Assembly (NCBI GenBank): GCA_049323615.1
Contig: JBMOPD010000026.1
Span: 1 to 64,000, forward strand
Direction of reading: 5' to 3'
DNA: 64,000 bases
Source of the DNA: JBMOPD01 sp049323615
GTDB taxonomy: Bacteria; Bacillota; Desulfotomaculia; Desulfotomaculales; Desulfocucumaceae
Shown: positions 43,614 through 52,497 of the stretch, in pieces
Layout: each line of letters opens with the position of its first letter
Position numbering within the stretch: the first letter of the stretch is position 1
Position numbers and translations under genes: made by a program
The notes under the pieces: generated by a model
Seen by the model: only the letters and a program-made list of their open reading frames with translations
Database searches by the model: none
What the model was told of the DNA's origin: nothing

Positions 43614-45677
43614 TCACCTCCTCAGGCCGTTGATCTCCTGCAGCGCTTCCAGCACTTCAGGAGTTTGGCTGAACTCCTCCAGGGCCAAGCGTGCCTTCCG
43701 CCGCCAGTTGGGATATTCACCGGTGGTGCCGGGGATGTTCTGGGGTTCTGTCTCCAGCCATAAATCCTCAAGGTTGACCAGCAGGATCTCTGCCCGGCTG
43801 GCGGCCAGGTGCCCCAGGCAGGCCCTGAAAACTGCCTTTAAATTATTGGTGGGCACCTTGAGCCGGCCCCGGTGGTACAGAAAGACCGGCAGGGCGGCCC
43901 GGTCAAAGGGTTTTTTTTCTTTCTCCAGCCAGAAAGATGCAAAGGGCGGCATGTCGTGGGTATTAAGGGCCGCCAGGGCGCCGGCCGGGGCGTCGCGCAG
44001 GGGCTTTTGCGGATCCCCGGTGTATTCAAAGGGCAGCACATACATGCGGTACACCCTGTGCCGGGCCATGGCCGTGCGGACATAGCCGGGCACCAGTCCC
44101 AGGTCCTCGCCCACCAGCAGCGCCCGGTGCCGGTGGGATTCCAGGGCCAGGACGGCGTAGAATTCTTCGGCGTGGTAGCGCACGTAGACCCCTTCGCCGG
44201 CCGGCAGTCCCCCGGGCACCCAAAAGAGGCGGTGCAGGCCCATCACATGATCGAGGCGCAGGATGCCGGCGTGCTGTAGATGATTGCGCAGGCCGGCGAT
44301 GTAGTAGCGGTAACCCTGCACCCGGATTCTTTCCGGGTGCAGGGGGGGAAGCCCCCAGTTTTGCCCGCCGGTGAAAAAAGCGTCCGGAGGGGCGCCGCCG
44401 CTTGCTTCCGGCACAAAGGCGGTGCGCTCGCGCCAGACATCGTACCCGTGTCTGTGGACACCCAGGGGGAAATCAAGGTACAGGTTTTGTCCGTTTCTCC
44501 GGGCCCGGGCCGAGAGATCCCGGAGTTGCTGGTGGGCCAGCCACTGCACATACAGGTGGTAGCGCTCGGCCTCCGGGTCATAGTCCCCCTCCCGCAGGAT
44601 CCCGTCCCGCATCGGGCCGGGCCAATCCGTCCAGACTGTGCGGCGTTTTTCCACGGCTGCCCGGAAGCGGGCGTAGTCACGGGCTGCGGGGTTCTTTGTC
44701 ATCCAGCGCCGCAGGGCCTCCTGCCGTCCGGAGCTTTCGGCAAAGCAGGCCCCCGCGCAGTATTCCAGGAGCTTGCGCTTCACCGCCATTCCGCGGTGGT
44801 AGTCCACCAGGGGCGCAGCCCGTAAGCGTGCACCTTCCTCCTGAACTGCCGGGGAATTTGACAGTTCCCGGGCCTCCGGGCAGTTTTTAAATTCTTCGGC
44901 TTGCCCGACATCAATATAAAACTCGTTCCAAAACAGGCGGCTGACCGGCTCGTAGGGGCTCGGGGAGAAGGGCTGGTCAAGAAAGGCGGCCAGCAATGGC
45001 AGAGTGCCCACAAAACTGCCTCCCAGATCCCGGACCCAGCTCAGCAGGGCGTCCAGATCGGTGAAGTCCCCGGCGCCCGGGCTCCGGGCGGAGTGGAGGG
45101 CATAGAGCGGCAGAAAGCCCCCCCATATGCGGCGGCCTGTCATCCGGGAGGCCAGGGTGAAGGCCCGGCGGGGGGCGGAGATAATCAAAACCTCGTGCCG
45201 GCGGGCCGGCAGGTTCAGCGTTAGCCGGTGGTAGCCCCAGGGCAGCCCGGAGGGCAGGGAGAGCCGCCTGACCTCATAATCCATCCCTTCAACCGAAGCT
45301 GACTTAAGCAGCGGCAGGTCGCCGGGACGGCAAACCCGGCGCATGACACCGCCGTTTTCCAACTCCAGCCCGCAGTCGGCAGGGTATTCCCGCCATGATA
45401 CAGGCAGGCGCAGTTCCAGGTGGACCGGATTTTTATCCCACGACACGGCCACCGGTTCACTTAAACGGTCCCAGTGTTCCCGGGTCCTTTCCCGGAGCGC
45501 CCCCGGCACATCGGACAGGCCCGCCAGCGGCGCGCCCAGTGCCCGCAGCACCGCCAGCAGCGAGTCCGGCGGGGCCTGCCGGCGGCGTCCCTCAATATCC
45601 AGGTACCCTGTCTCTATTCCGTATAAACGGCAAAGCCGGTGAAGCAAGCGGATCTCTCTTCCCGACACCACAATCAA
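43614..45677 (-). CDS. malQ: 4-alpha-glucanotransferase (amylomaltase, GH77)
   Basis: 687 residues, first gene of the trehalose/glucan operon. It disproportionates maltodextrins. GH77 motifs are ILRLDHVMGLHRLFW (nucleophile Asp), VGEDLGLVP (catalytic Glu) and LNTHDMPPFASFW (transition-state Asp). An N-terminal beta domain (about residues 60-150) precedes the barrel. The start is uncertain: TTG 45677 or GTG 45671, both with only GGGA-type sites. It would recycle short dextrins left by TreY/TreZ. Confidence 0.93.
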   Translation of the reverse strand: MIVVSGREIRLLHRLCRLYGIETGYLDIEGRRRQAPPDSLLAVLRALGAPLAGLSDVPGALRERTREHWDRLSEPVAVSWDKNPVHLELRLPVSWREYPADCGLELENGGVMRRVCRPGDLPLLKSASVEGMDYEVRRLSLPSGLPWGYHRLTLNLPARRHEVLIISAPRRAFTLASRMTGRRIWGGFLPLYALHSARSPGAGDFTDLDALLSWVRDLGGSFVGTLPLLAAFLDQPFSPSPYEPVSRLFWNEFYIDVGQAEEFKNCPEARELSNSPAVQEEGARLRAAPLVDYHRGMAVKRKLLEYCAGACFAESSGRQEALRRWMTKNPAARDYARFRAAVEKRRTVWTDWPGPMRDGILREGDYDPEAERYHLYVQWLAHQQLRDLSARARRNGQNLYLDFPLGVHRHGYDVWRERTAFVPEASGGAPPDAFFTGGQNWGLPPLHPERIRVQGYRYYIAGLRNHLQHAGILRLDHVMGLHRLFWVPGGLPAGEGVYVRYHAEEFYAVLALESHRHRALLVGEDLGLVPGYVRTAMARHRVYRMYVLPFEYTGDPQKPLRDAPAGALAALNTHDMPPFASFWLEKEKKPFDRAALPVFLYHRGRLKVPTNNLKAVFRACLGHLAASRAEILLVNLEDLWLETEPQNIPGTTGEYPNWRRKARLALEEFSQTPEVLEALQEINGLRR

Positions 45678-45877
45678 TCCCTACCGAGCTTTAAGCTATT
45701 GGCAATAAGCCTATTATCTCCCGTCAACTACCTCCGTATAATAATTTTTATGTAAAACCTGCAGACTTCGAGAATTATTAAATGGTGTTTTGTTCGGTCT
45801 TATTAGCATAAAAAAAGCCGGCACCCTAAGATGACGGCTTCAGTTAAAAGACAAGATAGGACGGCATTCAAGATAAC

Positions 45878-45905
45878 TTCTGAATTCTGGATTCTGAATT
45901 CTGAC
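45878..45905. repeat. 7-bp period repeat (TTCTGAA type), four units
   Basis: TTCTGAA, TTCTGGA, TTCTGAA and TTCTGAC, just after the stop of the activase gene (which is on the minus strand). It is the reverse complement of the CAGAATT-type arrays at 28080 and 33353. Confidence 0.65.
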
Positions 45906-45926
45906 AGTTATTCCGGCCTGCAAGCC

Positions 45927-46880
45927 TTACATCACATCCCACCGCTGGCAGCGGGCCCCCCACCTGCCGATCACCCTGTCTTCCTCATAGATCTCGGCTA
46001 TCTCACAGTTGTTGGGGCAGCCGCCGCATTCAAAGCTGCTTGTGCGGTAGGGAAGCCCGGCAATCTTAAATCCTTTAAATTTGGTCTGCCCGGTTTTTTC
46101 AACCTCTTCCCGGGCCAGCTGGGCAGCCCCGATGGCCCCCATAACACTGAAGTGCTTCGGGATTATTATGGGCAGCTTCAGCGCCCTTTCAAAGGCCGCC
46201 TTGATCCCCGCGTTTGCGGCCACACCGCCCTGAAAAACAATGGGAGCCAGGATTTCCTTGCCCTTGCCGACATTATTCAGGTAGTTCCTGACCAGCGCTT
46301 CGCACAGCCCGTTGATGATATCACTGAGTTTATGGCCCATCTGCTGCTTGTGAATCATGTCGGATTCGGCAAAAACGGTGCATCTGCCGGCTATACGGAC
46401 CGGAGCGGAGGAGCTGAGGGCCATTTCCCCGAAGTCGGTGATTGGTATGTTAAGCCTGGCGGCCTGCTGGTCCAGGAAGGACCCGGTTCCGGCCGCACAG
46501 ACGGTATTCATGGCAAAGTCGGTGACTATCCCGTTGCGCATAACGATAATCTTGGAATCCTGCCCGCCTATTTCCAGCACCGTCTGGACATCGGGCACAT
46601 ACATGGAGGCTGCTACGGCGTGGGCGGTAATTTCATTTTTTATAACGTCGGCTCCCACCATTACTCCGGCCAAATACCTGCCGCTGCCGGTGGAACCGGC
46701 GCCGGAAATTTCAATGTCCGGGGGAAGAAGGGTGGAAGTTTCCGCCAGCCCTGAAAGGATGGCCTCTATAGGCCTGCCCCGCGTTCTTATGTAGAGGTCG
46801 GCCAGTATTTCCCTGGTTTCACTGATTACCACTAAATTGGTGCTTACAGAACCCACATCGATGCCCAGATAAGCTTTCAT
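45927..46880 (-). CDS. 2-hydroxyacyl-CoA dehydratase activase-type ATPase (BcrA/BadF/HgdC family)
   Basis: 317 residues of the ASKHA ATP-binding fold. GIDVGSVSTNLVV is the phosphate-1 loop, and AGSTGSGRYLAG and EIGGQDSKII follow. The two cysteines that share a 4Fe-4S cluster between monomers are in NTVCAAGTGSF and AGRCTVFAESD. The extended C-terminus has CGGCPNNCE, extra to simple HgdC. Such proteins inject an electron into a dehydratase or reductase using ATP. It is the last gene of a three-gene cassette. Confidence 0.88.
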   Translation of the reverse strand: MKAYLGIDVGSVSTNLVVISETREILADLYIRTRGRPIEAILSGLAETSTLLPPDIEISGAGSTGSGRYLAGVMVGADVIKNEITAHAVAASMYVPDVQTVLEIGGQDSKIIVMRNGIVTDFAMNTVCAAGTGSFLDQQAARLNIPITDFGEMALSSSAPVRIAGRCTVFAESDMIHKQQMGHKLSDIINGLCEALVRNYLNNVGKGKEILAPIVFQGGVAANAGIKAAFERALKLPIIIPKHFSVMGAIGAAQLAREEVEKTGQTKFKGFKIAGLPYRTSSFECGGCPNNCEIAEIYEEDRVIGRWGARCQRWDVM

Positions 46881-46906
46881 TCTGCCAAACCTTTCTTTGT
46901 TTGTTT

Positions 46907-48019
46907 TTAGCTGACTATCGTCTCAATTTGCCTGGAGTCATACAGCTGGCTTTTCTTTCTGCGCATCAGGTCTGCGAAGGCTTCCAGGCGGGTCGTCATG
47001 CCGGCCTTACCGGTCTGCTCGTCAAGGAAGAAGGACAGGACCGGGATGTTGTGTTCCCGGCTGACCCGGGTGAAAACAGTCTTGGCCACTATCTCCGGGA
47101 TGCAGGTAAAGGGCGCCAGCTGGATAACCCCGTCATAGCCTTCCCTGGCGTACAGGACGGTATGGCCCACCGACTCCTGCCCGTGGCCGCCGATGCAGAG
47201 GGGAATGTAGGGCCTGGCCGCCTCCTTGACGGTGAGGTGTTCCCCGGTTTCCTTTACGGTGTTGTCCCTGGTCCAGCCGGTGAGGAACATGGACCGGTGC
47301 ACCTCAATCCCCAGGTTGCCCAATGTTTCTTCTATTTCAAGGTTGCTGGCCGGCTCCAGGAGCACGTAAATTTCCCCCACAATACCCACCCTCAGTACTT
47401 TCCTTTCCGGATCCTGGGGAACCGACCTGATGGCCTGCAGGGCGGCTTCCCCGGCGTCCTTTATCTCGTCCATGGTATAGGCACCGTCTATCCACTCCAG
47501 AACCTCGCGGTATACCCTGGTGGTGGAGCCCTTCTGCAGTTCCCTGGGGCGCACCACGTGGGTGAGCTTTTCCGCGTCGTCCAGGTATTTGAGCTTCTCC
47601 CAGCCCCTCTTGATGCATTCCCATATGGCGCGGTAAGACAGGCGGCTGGAGTTGAGGCGGTTGACCTTCCGCAGAAAGTCTATGGGGTGGCTTTTGGGCG
47701 CCTCAAAAACTATTATGTCTACGGGGAAGCCGATGCTGTTGAGAATTTTTTTGTGCAGCTGGCCGTAAAGGCCGGCCCGGCACGGCCCCGACCCGCCGCT
47801 GGTGACAATCAGCTCGGCGCCCGCCATGCAGGTTTCAACATAGGTCCCCATCAGTATTTTCAGCGGCAGGCAGGCAAACTCCGGCGCGTAGCGGACTCCG
47901 TAGTCCAGCGTTCTCTTGTTGGGCCTGGGCGGGATGACAACCTCGTTGCCCAGGTCGTTCATGAGCATCTTAAAAGTGCGGTAGGACTCTCCCATGCGGG
48001 GGAATGTTACCTTGGGCAT
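46907..48019 (-). CDS. acyl-CoA dehydratase activase-related protein (HgdB-like/DUF2229 type), first of pair
   Basis: 370 residues. It resembles the 2-hydroxyglutaryl-CoA dehydratase D-component-like part of large CoA-enzyme activase proteins, with conserved cysteines in PEFACLPLKI, SGGSGPCRAG and APFTCIPE. The last fits a 4Fe-4S or substrate-pocket Cys. It overlaps the upstream gene by 13 bp. Its partner and the activase are fused in other Firmicutes; here they are split. Substrate unknown. Confidence 0.75.
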   Translation of the reverse strand: MPKVTFPRMGESYRTFKMLMNDLGNEVVIPPRPNKRTLDYGVRYAPEFACLPLKILMGTYVETCMAGAELIVTSGGSGPCRAGLYGQLHKKILNSIGFPVDIIVFEAPKSHPIDFLRKVNRLNSSRLSYRAIWECIKRGWEKLKYLDDAEKLTHVVRPRELQKGSTTRVYREVLEWIDGAYTMDEIKDAGEAALQAIRSVPQDPERKVLRVGIVGEIYVLLEPASNLEIEETLGNLGIEVHRSMFLTGWTRDNTVKETGEHLTVKEAARPYIPLCIGGHGQESVGHTVLYAREGYDGVIQLAPFTCIPEIVAKTVFTRVSREHNIPVLSFFLDEQTGKAGMTTRLEAFADLMRRKKSQLYDSRQIETIVS

Positions 48020-49005
48020 TTAATCCGGTCAGCCTCCTTTTTTCGTTTGACCATGTCAAGGAAAGCTTCAAGCCGCGTGGATATACCGGCGTCGCCGGTG
48101 TGCTCGTCAATGGTTATGCTCATATAGGGGACATCCGGATACTGCCTGGAAGCCATCTCCATTAACTTGTCAACCATGGAATCGGGGCCGCAGCCGAAAG
48201 CGGTGAGGTGAATTATCCCGTCCGCCTTGCCTTCTTTGAAAAGATAGTAAGCTGAATTCAGGGCCAGGTCGCTGAAGGTCCAGAACATCTTTTTTTCCAG
48301 CATGTTGGCCCGGGCAACTTTCCTGGGCGACAAATTCTCCATGGTAATTACGTTGACACCCATTTTTCTTAATTTTTTCACCAGGCCTACGCTTATGAAC
48401 TGGTCGTGCACCTCGTAGGGGTAGCCGAGCACGGCAAATACCAGATCGCCCTTGTTTTCATACCTGTCGGGAGCTTTGCCCCCCTCTTTCAGGAGGTCTA
48501 TGGCCTCGGTGGGATGCATCCCTGCCTGCAGGAGGGACTGGAAGCGCCCGGCTACCGCCCGGGCCTTTATGTAGGCCCGGAAGATTTTCATTTTGCCTTG
48601 GCCAAAAATCTTTCCTATTTTAAGGTATGACTTCCAGAGGGACAGCCAGCCCTCCCTGTTGTCCATCTCTACGTCGATGATGGGCGGCATTCCCGACAGG
48701 CCGTAGCGGATCATGTCCGGCAGCCCCAGAAACTTGGGGCAGTATATTGTCTTGCGGTTAAGGCAGACAACCCGGGGTATGAAAAGATAATCCACCTTGT
48801 CCTTGAGCGAAATGACGTGCCCGAAAAACAGCTTGATGGGAACGCAGGCATCAGCCAGAGCTTCCCTGACGCCGGCATCAAGCAGGCTCTTGGTAGTCTG
48901 GCCCGATGTTACAACATTAACGCCCAGTTCGGAAAAGAATGTTTGCCACATGGGAAAGTGAACATAATAAAGGAGTGAACTGGGAATACCTACCCGGGCT
49001 TCCAA
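48007..49005 (-). CDS. acyl-CoA dehydratase activase-related protein (DUF2229 type), second of pair
   Basis: About 332 residues from TTG 49005; TTG 49014 is nearly on top of AAGGGGG. It has IPSSLLYYVHFPMWQTFFSE and a series of Cys sites: ADACVPIKLF, RVVCLNRKTIYCPKF and FGCGPDS. Like its neighbour it belongs to the DUF2229/HgdB-like group that accompanies BcrA-type activases. It shares the C-terminal SITIDEHTGDAGISTRLEAF pattern with the neighbour (FFLDEQTGKAGMTTRLEAF), so the two are distant paralogues. Confidence 0.75.
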   Translation of the reverse strand: MEARVGIPSSLLYYVHFPMWQTFFSELGVNVVTSGQTTKSLLDAGVREALADACVPIKLFFGHVISLKDKVDYLFIPRVVCLNRKTIYCPKFLGLPDMIRYGLSGMPPIIDVEMDNREGWLSLWKSYLKIGKIFGQGKMKIFRAYIKARAVAGRFQSLLQAGMHPTEAIDLLKEGGKAPDRYENKGDLVFAVLGYPYEVHDQFISVGLVKKLRKMGVNVITMENLSPRKVARANMLEKKMFWTFSDLALNSAYYLFKEGKADGIIHLTAFGCGPDSMVDKLMEMASRQYPDVPYMSITIDEHTGDAGISTRLEAFLDMVKRKKEADRIKCPR

Positions 49006-49269
49006 GCCATACAAACCCCCTTGAGCTATACATATTTTGTCAAAATAATATTATACCGGTTTGTTCGGGGCAGCAATAACTATTCTATAATAATAAAATA
49101 AATTCCTCCAATTTATTGCAGGGGCAGCAAAACAATCAAATTTTCACAGAACAGGTGAATTTTACCGGAATGACCGGAATGAGAGAAAGCTTTCTTACTT
49201 GCGGGGAGCAGGCAGGAAAAGTGCGGAAAGCGGCGTAAATAGATTTTATAAAAGTTTCCGGAGGTTCTT

Positions 49270-49884
49270 ATGGCACTGATCAATTTAAATCCGGCCCATG
49301 ACAAGGCCCGCGAAGAATTTGCCAGGCTGGTGCCCGAAGAGGCGGCCAGGCGGGCTGCCGTCCGGTACGACCCGGAAACCGGCATTTTTCGCGTTCCTTT
49401 TTTGGGCGCCCAATATCTTGTCAAATTCCCGGATGGGGAAATCACCCCGGAAGAGGGGAAGGGCGATGTGTCGCTGACCAACAGGGTTTGCCTGCTGCAC
49501 TATCTCAACCATGCCAGTGACGTTCAGCTGGCGGGGAGGTATATAACCTTCAAGGAGCTTCCCAGCGGCTCAATATATGTCGGCCCCTTTAACAACCGGG
49601 CCATCAGGCCCCTGATGGCCGTTTTCGGCCAGAGGCCGGACCTGCTTGTCAGCGCGGGTGAAAAACTGGGCGGCAAAAAAGCCGATATGGGGGACTGGGC
49701 GGTAACGGTCGGCGTATTCCCGAAAGTGCCCATAACTTTTGTCATCTGGGAGGGCGATGATGAATTTCCTCCCTCCGGCAACATACTGTATGACGCCTCC
49801 GCCCCCTTTCACCTGGAAACCGAAGACTACGCCCTCCTGCCGGGGCTGACCATATACGAAATGAAAAAAATGTCCGGCCTGTAG
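49270..49884 (+). CDS. DUF3786 family protein
   Basis: 204 residues matching the DUF3786 type found in anaerobes. It has CLLHYLNHAS, FKELPSGSIYVGPF and a late ITFVIWEGDDEFPP segment. These proteins often sit near corrinoid or acyl-CoA enzymes; function unknown. ATG follows GGAGG. It is divergent from the activase cassette and followed 14 bp later by a Nudix gene. Confidence 0.8.
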   Translation: MALINLNPAHDKAREEFARLVPEEAARRAAVRYDPETGIFRVPFLGAQYLVKFPDGEITPEEGKGDVSLTNRVCLLHYLNHASDVQLAGRYITFKELPSGSIYVGPFNNRAIRPLMAVFGQRPDLLVSAGEKLGGKKADMGDWAVTVGVFPKVPITFVIWEGDDEFPPSGNILYDASAPFHLETEDYALLPGLTIYEMKKMSGL

Positions 49885-49898
49885 CCGGAGTAAAGGGG

Positions 49899-50441
49899 AT
49901 GGCCGTGGAACTTTTTGAAAAGACAATTGGCTCGGAAACCGTTTACAGGGGGAAAATTGTAAACCTCAGGGTGGATGAGGTGGAACTTCCCAACGGCAAC
50001 AACACCCGGAGGGAAGTGGTGGAACACGGCGGGGCCGTGGCCGTGGTTCCGATAAATGAAAAGAATGAGGTTTTAATGGTCAGGCAGTACAGGTACCCGG
50101 TGGGAAAGGTATTGCTGGAGATACCGGCCGGAAAGCTGGAAAAGGGGGAGGACCCGGCCGCATGCGCGGCGCGGGAACTGGAGGAGGAAACCGGATTTAA
50201 GGCCGGGTCAATGAAGCATCTGTTCAGTTTCTACTCCACGCCCGGTTTCACCAACGAGATATTATACCTGTACCTGGCCGGGGGGCTGACCCACCTCGGC
50301 ATTCATCCCGACGAGGACGAATTTATCCAGCTTCATTACGTTCCCCTGGAAAGGGCACTGGAAATGGTTGACCGGGGCGAAATCTGCGATGCCAAATCCA
50401 TCATAGGCATACTGGCCGCCAAAAGAGAAATTGACAAATAA
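49899..50441 (+). CDS. nudF: Nudix hydrolase, ADP-ribose pyrophosphatase type
   Basis: 180 residues with a complete Nudix box: GKLEKGEDPAACAARELEEETGF, given here as G-x5-E-x7-REL-EE-G, about residues 86-108. The surrounding VRQYRYPVGKVLLEIPAG and FYSTPGFTNE match ADP-ribose pyrophosphatases. It would hydrolyse ADP-ribose or other nucleoside diphosphate sugars. A terminator follows. Confidence 0.92.
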   Translation: MAVELFEKTIGSETVYRGKIVNLRVDEVELPNGNNTRREVVEHGGAVAVVPINEKNEVLMVRQYRYPVGKVLLEIPAGKLEKGEDPAACAARELEEETGFKAGSMKHLFSFYSTPGFTNEILYLYLAGGLTHLGIHPDEDEFIQLHYVPLERALEMVDRGEICDAKSIIGILAAKREIDK

Positions 50442-50442
50442 T

Positions 50443-50476
50443 AAAAACCTCCCGCAAAAAAAGCCGGGAGGTTTTT
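50443..50476. terminator. bidirectional terminator, nudF / minC
   Basis: AAAAACCTCCCG (50443-50454) pairs with CGGGAGGTTTTT, with an A-rich loop. It lies between the convergent Nudix and MinC genes. Confidence 0.85.
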
Positions 50477-50536
50477 ATTGGCCAAAATAAACGGCCATGC
50501 ATAATATTAAGCAATCAGCTTCTGACCCTTGATTGA

Positions 50537-51199
50537 TTACATCTTGGCTAAAACAATTTTCCCCCTGCTTACCCTGGCCGCCACCGGGCCGGTAAGGGAG
50601 GGGAGAGCCGGAGAGTCGGCCGTTATGGACCCGATGCTCAGGATGATGGGCTGGAGCTTCAGGGCGAAAACTTCAGCCATTAAGTTTCCGGCGGCTCCGG
50701 CATGAACGTTGCCCTTGCAGCTGCCCAGGACGTATATGCCGCCTTCGGAAACCACCTCTGCTCCGGGGTTGACATCGCCCATTATTACAATACTGTACCG
50801 GGATGATATACTTTGCCCGGACCTTAGAGTGCGTAACACCAGCAGGGCCTGTTCCCCGCCGGGATGGGTCAACTGCTGCCTGATCGGGATGACCTGATTT
50901 TTTTTCCTTTTCAACGGGGTAATTTCACCGGGGCTTCCCCCGGCGGCAGGGGGCCAGAGAACTTCCCCGGAGGGGACCAGCCCGTACTGCCGGCAAATTC
51001 CCTCCAGCTCGTTTATATAATGGTGGTCCCTGCGGCTGTGCGAATCATAAACCGAGAACTTGGCGCCCTTAAAAAAACCCTTGGAACTTTCCATTTTTAA
51101 TTGCAAATTTCTTTTAACTTCTTCAATGTCCAGGTCGGGGTTAAACAGTATCACCAGTCCGTTCTTGGTGCCCTTTATTCTGACAGCTTCTTCGGCCAC
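50537..51199 (-). CDS. minC: MinC-like septum site-determining protein
   Basis: 220 residues from GTG 51199, preceded by GGGGTGATC; the open frame extends to 51373 without a site. The N-terminal domain (about 1-100) has the MinC N fold, with a Lys-rich FFKGAKFSVYD. The C-terminal beta-helix repeats are clear: LRSGQSISSRYSIVIMGDVN, PGAEVVSEGGIYVLG and HAGAAGN. MinC inhibits FtsZ at the poles. No minD or minE is adjacent, so it is an orphan or second copy. Confidence 0.88.
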   Translation of the reverse strand: MAEEAVRIKGTKNGLVILFNPDLDIEEVKRNLQLKMESSKGFFKGAKFSVYDSHSRRDHHYINELEGICRQYGLVPSGEVLWPPAAGGSPGEITPLKRKKNQVIPIRQQLTHPGGEQALLVLRTLRSGQSISSRYSIVIMGDVNPGAEVVSEGGIYVLGSCKGNVHAGAAGNLMAEVFALKLQPIILSIGSITADSPALPSLTGPVAARVSRGKIVLAKM

Positions 51200-51396
51200 G
51201 GTGATCACCCCTTTTCCGGGAAAATTTTTAATTTTTATTTCGATAAATAATAACAAATTCCTTCTTTGTTTTTCGCCGCTCATCGGGAGCGCCGCTGAAT
51301 AAAAACATTTGCTTTGCGGAAAGCTCAAATTATAGCTGACAGCAGTTTGTTGCAACCCAATTGCTTCAAGCAATAACTTTTAAAATTATTTAAAAA

Positions 51397-51424
51397 AGCT
51401 TATAGCTTATCGCTTATAGCTTGA
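51397..51424. repeat. 7-bp period repeat (AGCTTAT type), four units
   Basis: AGCTTAT, AGCTTAT, CGCTTAT and AGCTTGA in tandem, between minC and galT. Confidence 0.65.
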
Positions 51425-51438
51425 ACGGGGGATTTGCC

Positions 51439-52497
51439 TTGCCGGAATGGAGGAAGGACCCCATCTTTGACAGGTGGGTTGTAATCGCTACCGAAAGAGG
51501 AAAGAGGCCCAGCGATTTTTCAGTGCCCAAAGAGGAGAAAAAAGGGGGAGAATGTCCCCTTTGCGAGCATCACGAATGGGAGACTCCGCCGGAAATTCTT
51601 GCTTACCGGGAGAAAGACAGCGCCCGGGACAGGCCGGGGTGGTGGGTGAGGGTGGTGCCCAACAAATTTCCCGCGGTGAGGATTGAGGGACAGACAGATG
51701 CCGGAAATTTCGGTGTTTATCAGATAATGAACGGGGTTGGCGCCCACGAGGTAGTGATCGAGACACCGGATCACGGAACGGCTATCGAGGACTTGAACCA
51801 GTACCAGGTCCAGGAGGTGATCAGGGCCTGGCGGGACAGGTCGCTGGACTTGAGGGGAGACATCAGGCTTAAATACATCCAGGTGTTTAAAAACTACGGC
51901 AGCACCGCAGGGGCTTCGCTGGAGCACCCGCATTCGCAGATCATAGCCACCCCGGTGGTTCCCCTGAATATAAAGGAAAAACTGGATGGATTAAAGCGGC
52001 ATGCCAGAATGACCGGGCGCTGTATCATCTGCGATATGATTGCCCAGGAGCAGAAGGAACAGAACCGGGTGGTGGCGGAAAGCGACCGGTTTTTATGCAT
52101 AACACCCTTTGCTTCCAGGTTTCCCTTTGAAACCTGGATTATACCAAAGGAACACCAGCCGGATTACGCCTGCATACGGGAGGATCAGGTGGCCGACCTG
52201 GCCTTGGTCATGCGCACCATCCTGAAGAAGCTGTCGGCGGCCCTGAGACGTCCCCCGTACAACATGGTGATAAGCACCGCCCCGGTGAATGAAAGCAGGG
52301 AAGATACGGTTCATTTTCACTGGCACATGGAAATACTGCCCCGGCTTACTATAGCCGCCGGGTTTGAGCTGGGCACAGGGTTTTACATCAACCCGACCCC
52401 GCCGGAGATGGCGGCTTCCGAGATCAGGGAAACAGTTGTTCCATATGAAGGAACGTCCCGGCAAAACAACTATGAAGGGGTGGGCAGGTATGTTTGA
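51439..52497 (+). CDS. galT: galactose-1-phosphate uridylyltransferase family protein
   Basis: 352 residues. TTG at 51439 has GGGGGA upstream; the track-open TTG at 51421 lies in a repeat. Two HIT-type halves are visible: EHPHSQ contains the nucleophilic His, and HFHWHMEILPR the second metal or substrate site. Zn-type cysteines are CPLCEHH and CIICDM. It transfers UMP or AMP between sugar phosphates. The close coupling with glgA suggests a role in NDP-glucose supply, so ADP-glucose specificity is possible. Confidence 0.88.
   Translation: MPEWRKDPIFDRWVVIATERGKRPSDFSVPKEEKKGGECPLCEHHEWETPPEILAYREKDSARDRPGWWVRVVPNKFPAVRIEGQTDAGNFGVYQIMNGVGAHEVVIETPDHGTAIEDLNQYQVQEVIRAWRDRSLDLRGDIRLKYIQVFKNYGSTAGASLEHPHSQIIATPVVPLNIKEKLDGLKRHARMTGRCIICDMIAQEQKEQNRVVAESDRFLCITPFASRFPFETWIIPKEHQPDYACIREDQVADLALVMRTILKKLSAALRRPPYNMVISTAPVNESREDTVHFHWHMEILPRLTIAAGFELGTGFYINPTPPEMAASEIRETVVPYEGTSRQNNYEGVGRYV

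Noticed and set aside
46901..48127. 408-codon plus-strand frame across the activase-related genes
   Set aside because: Antisense to two recognisable genes; the composition is that of a shadow frame.
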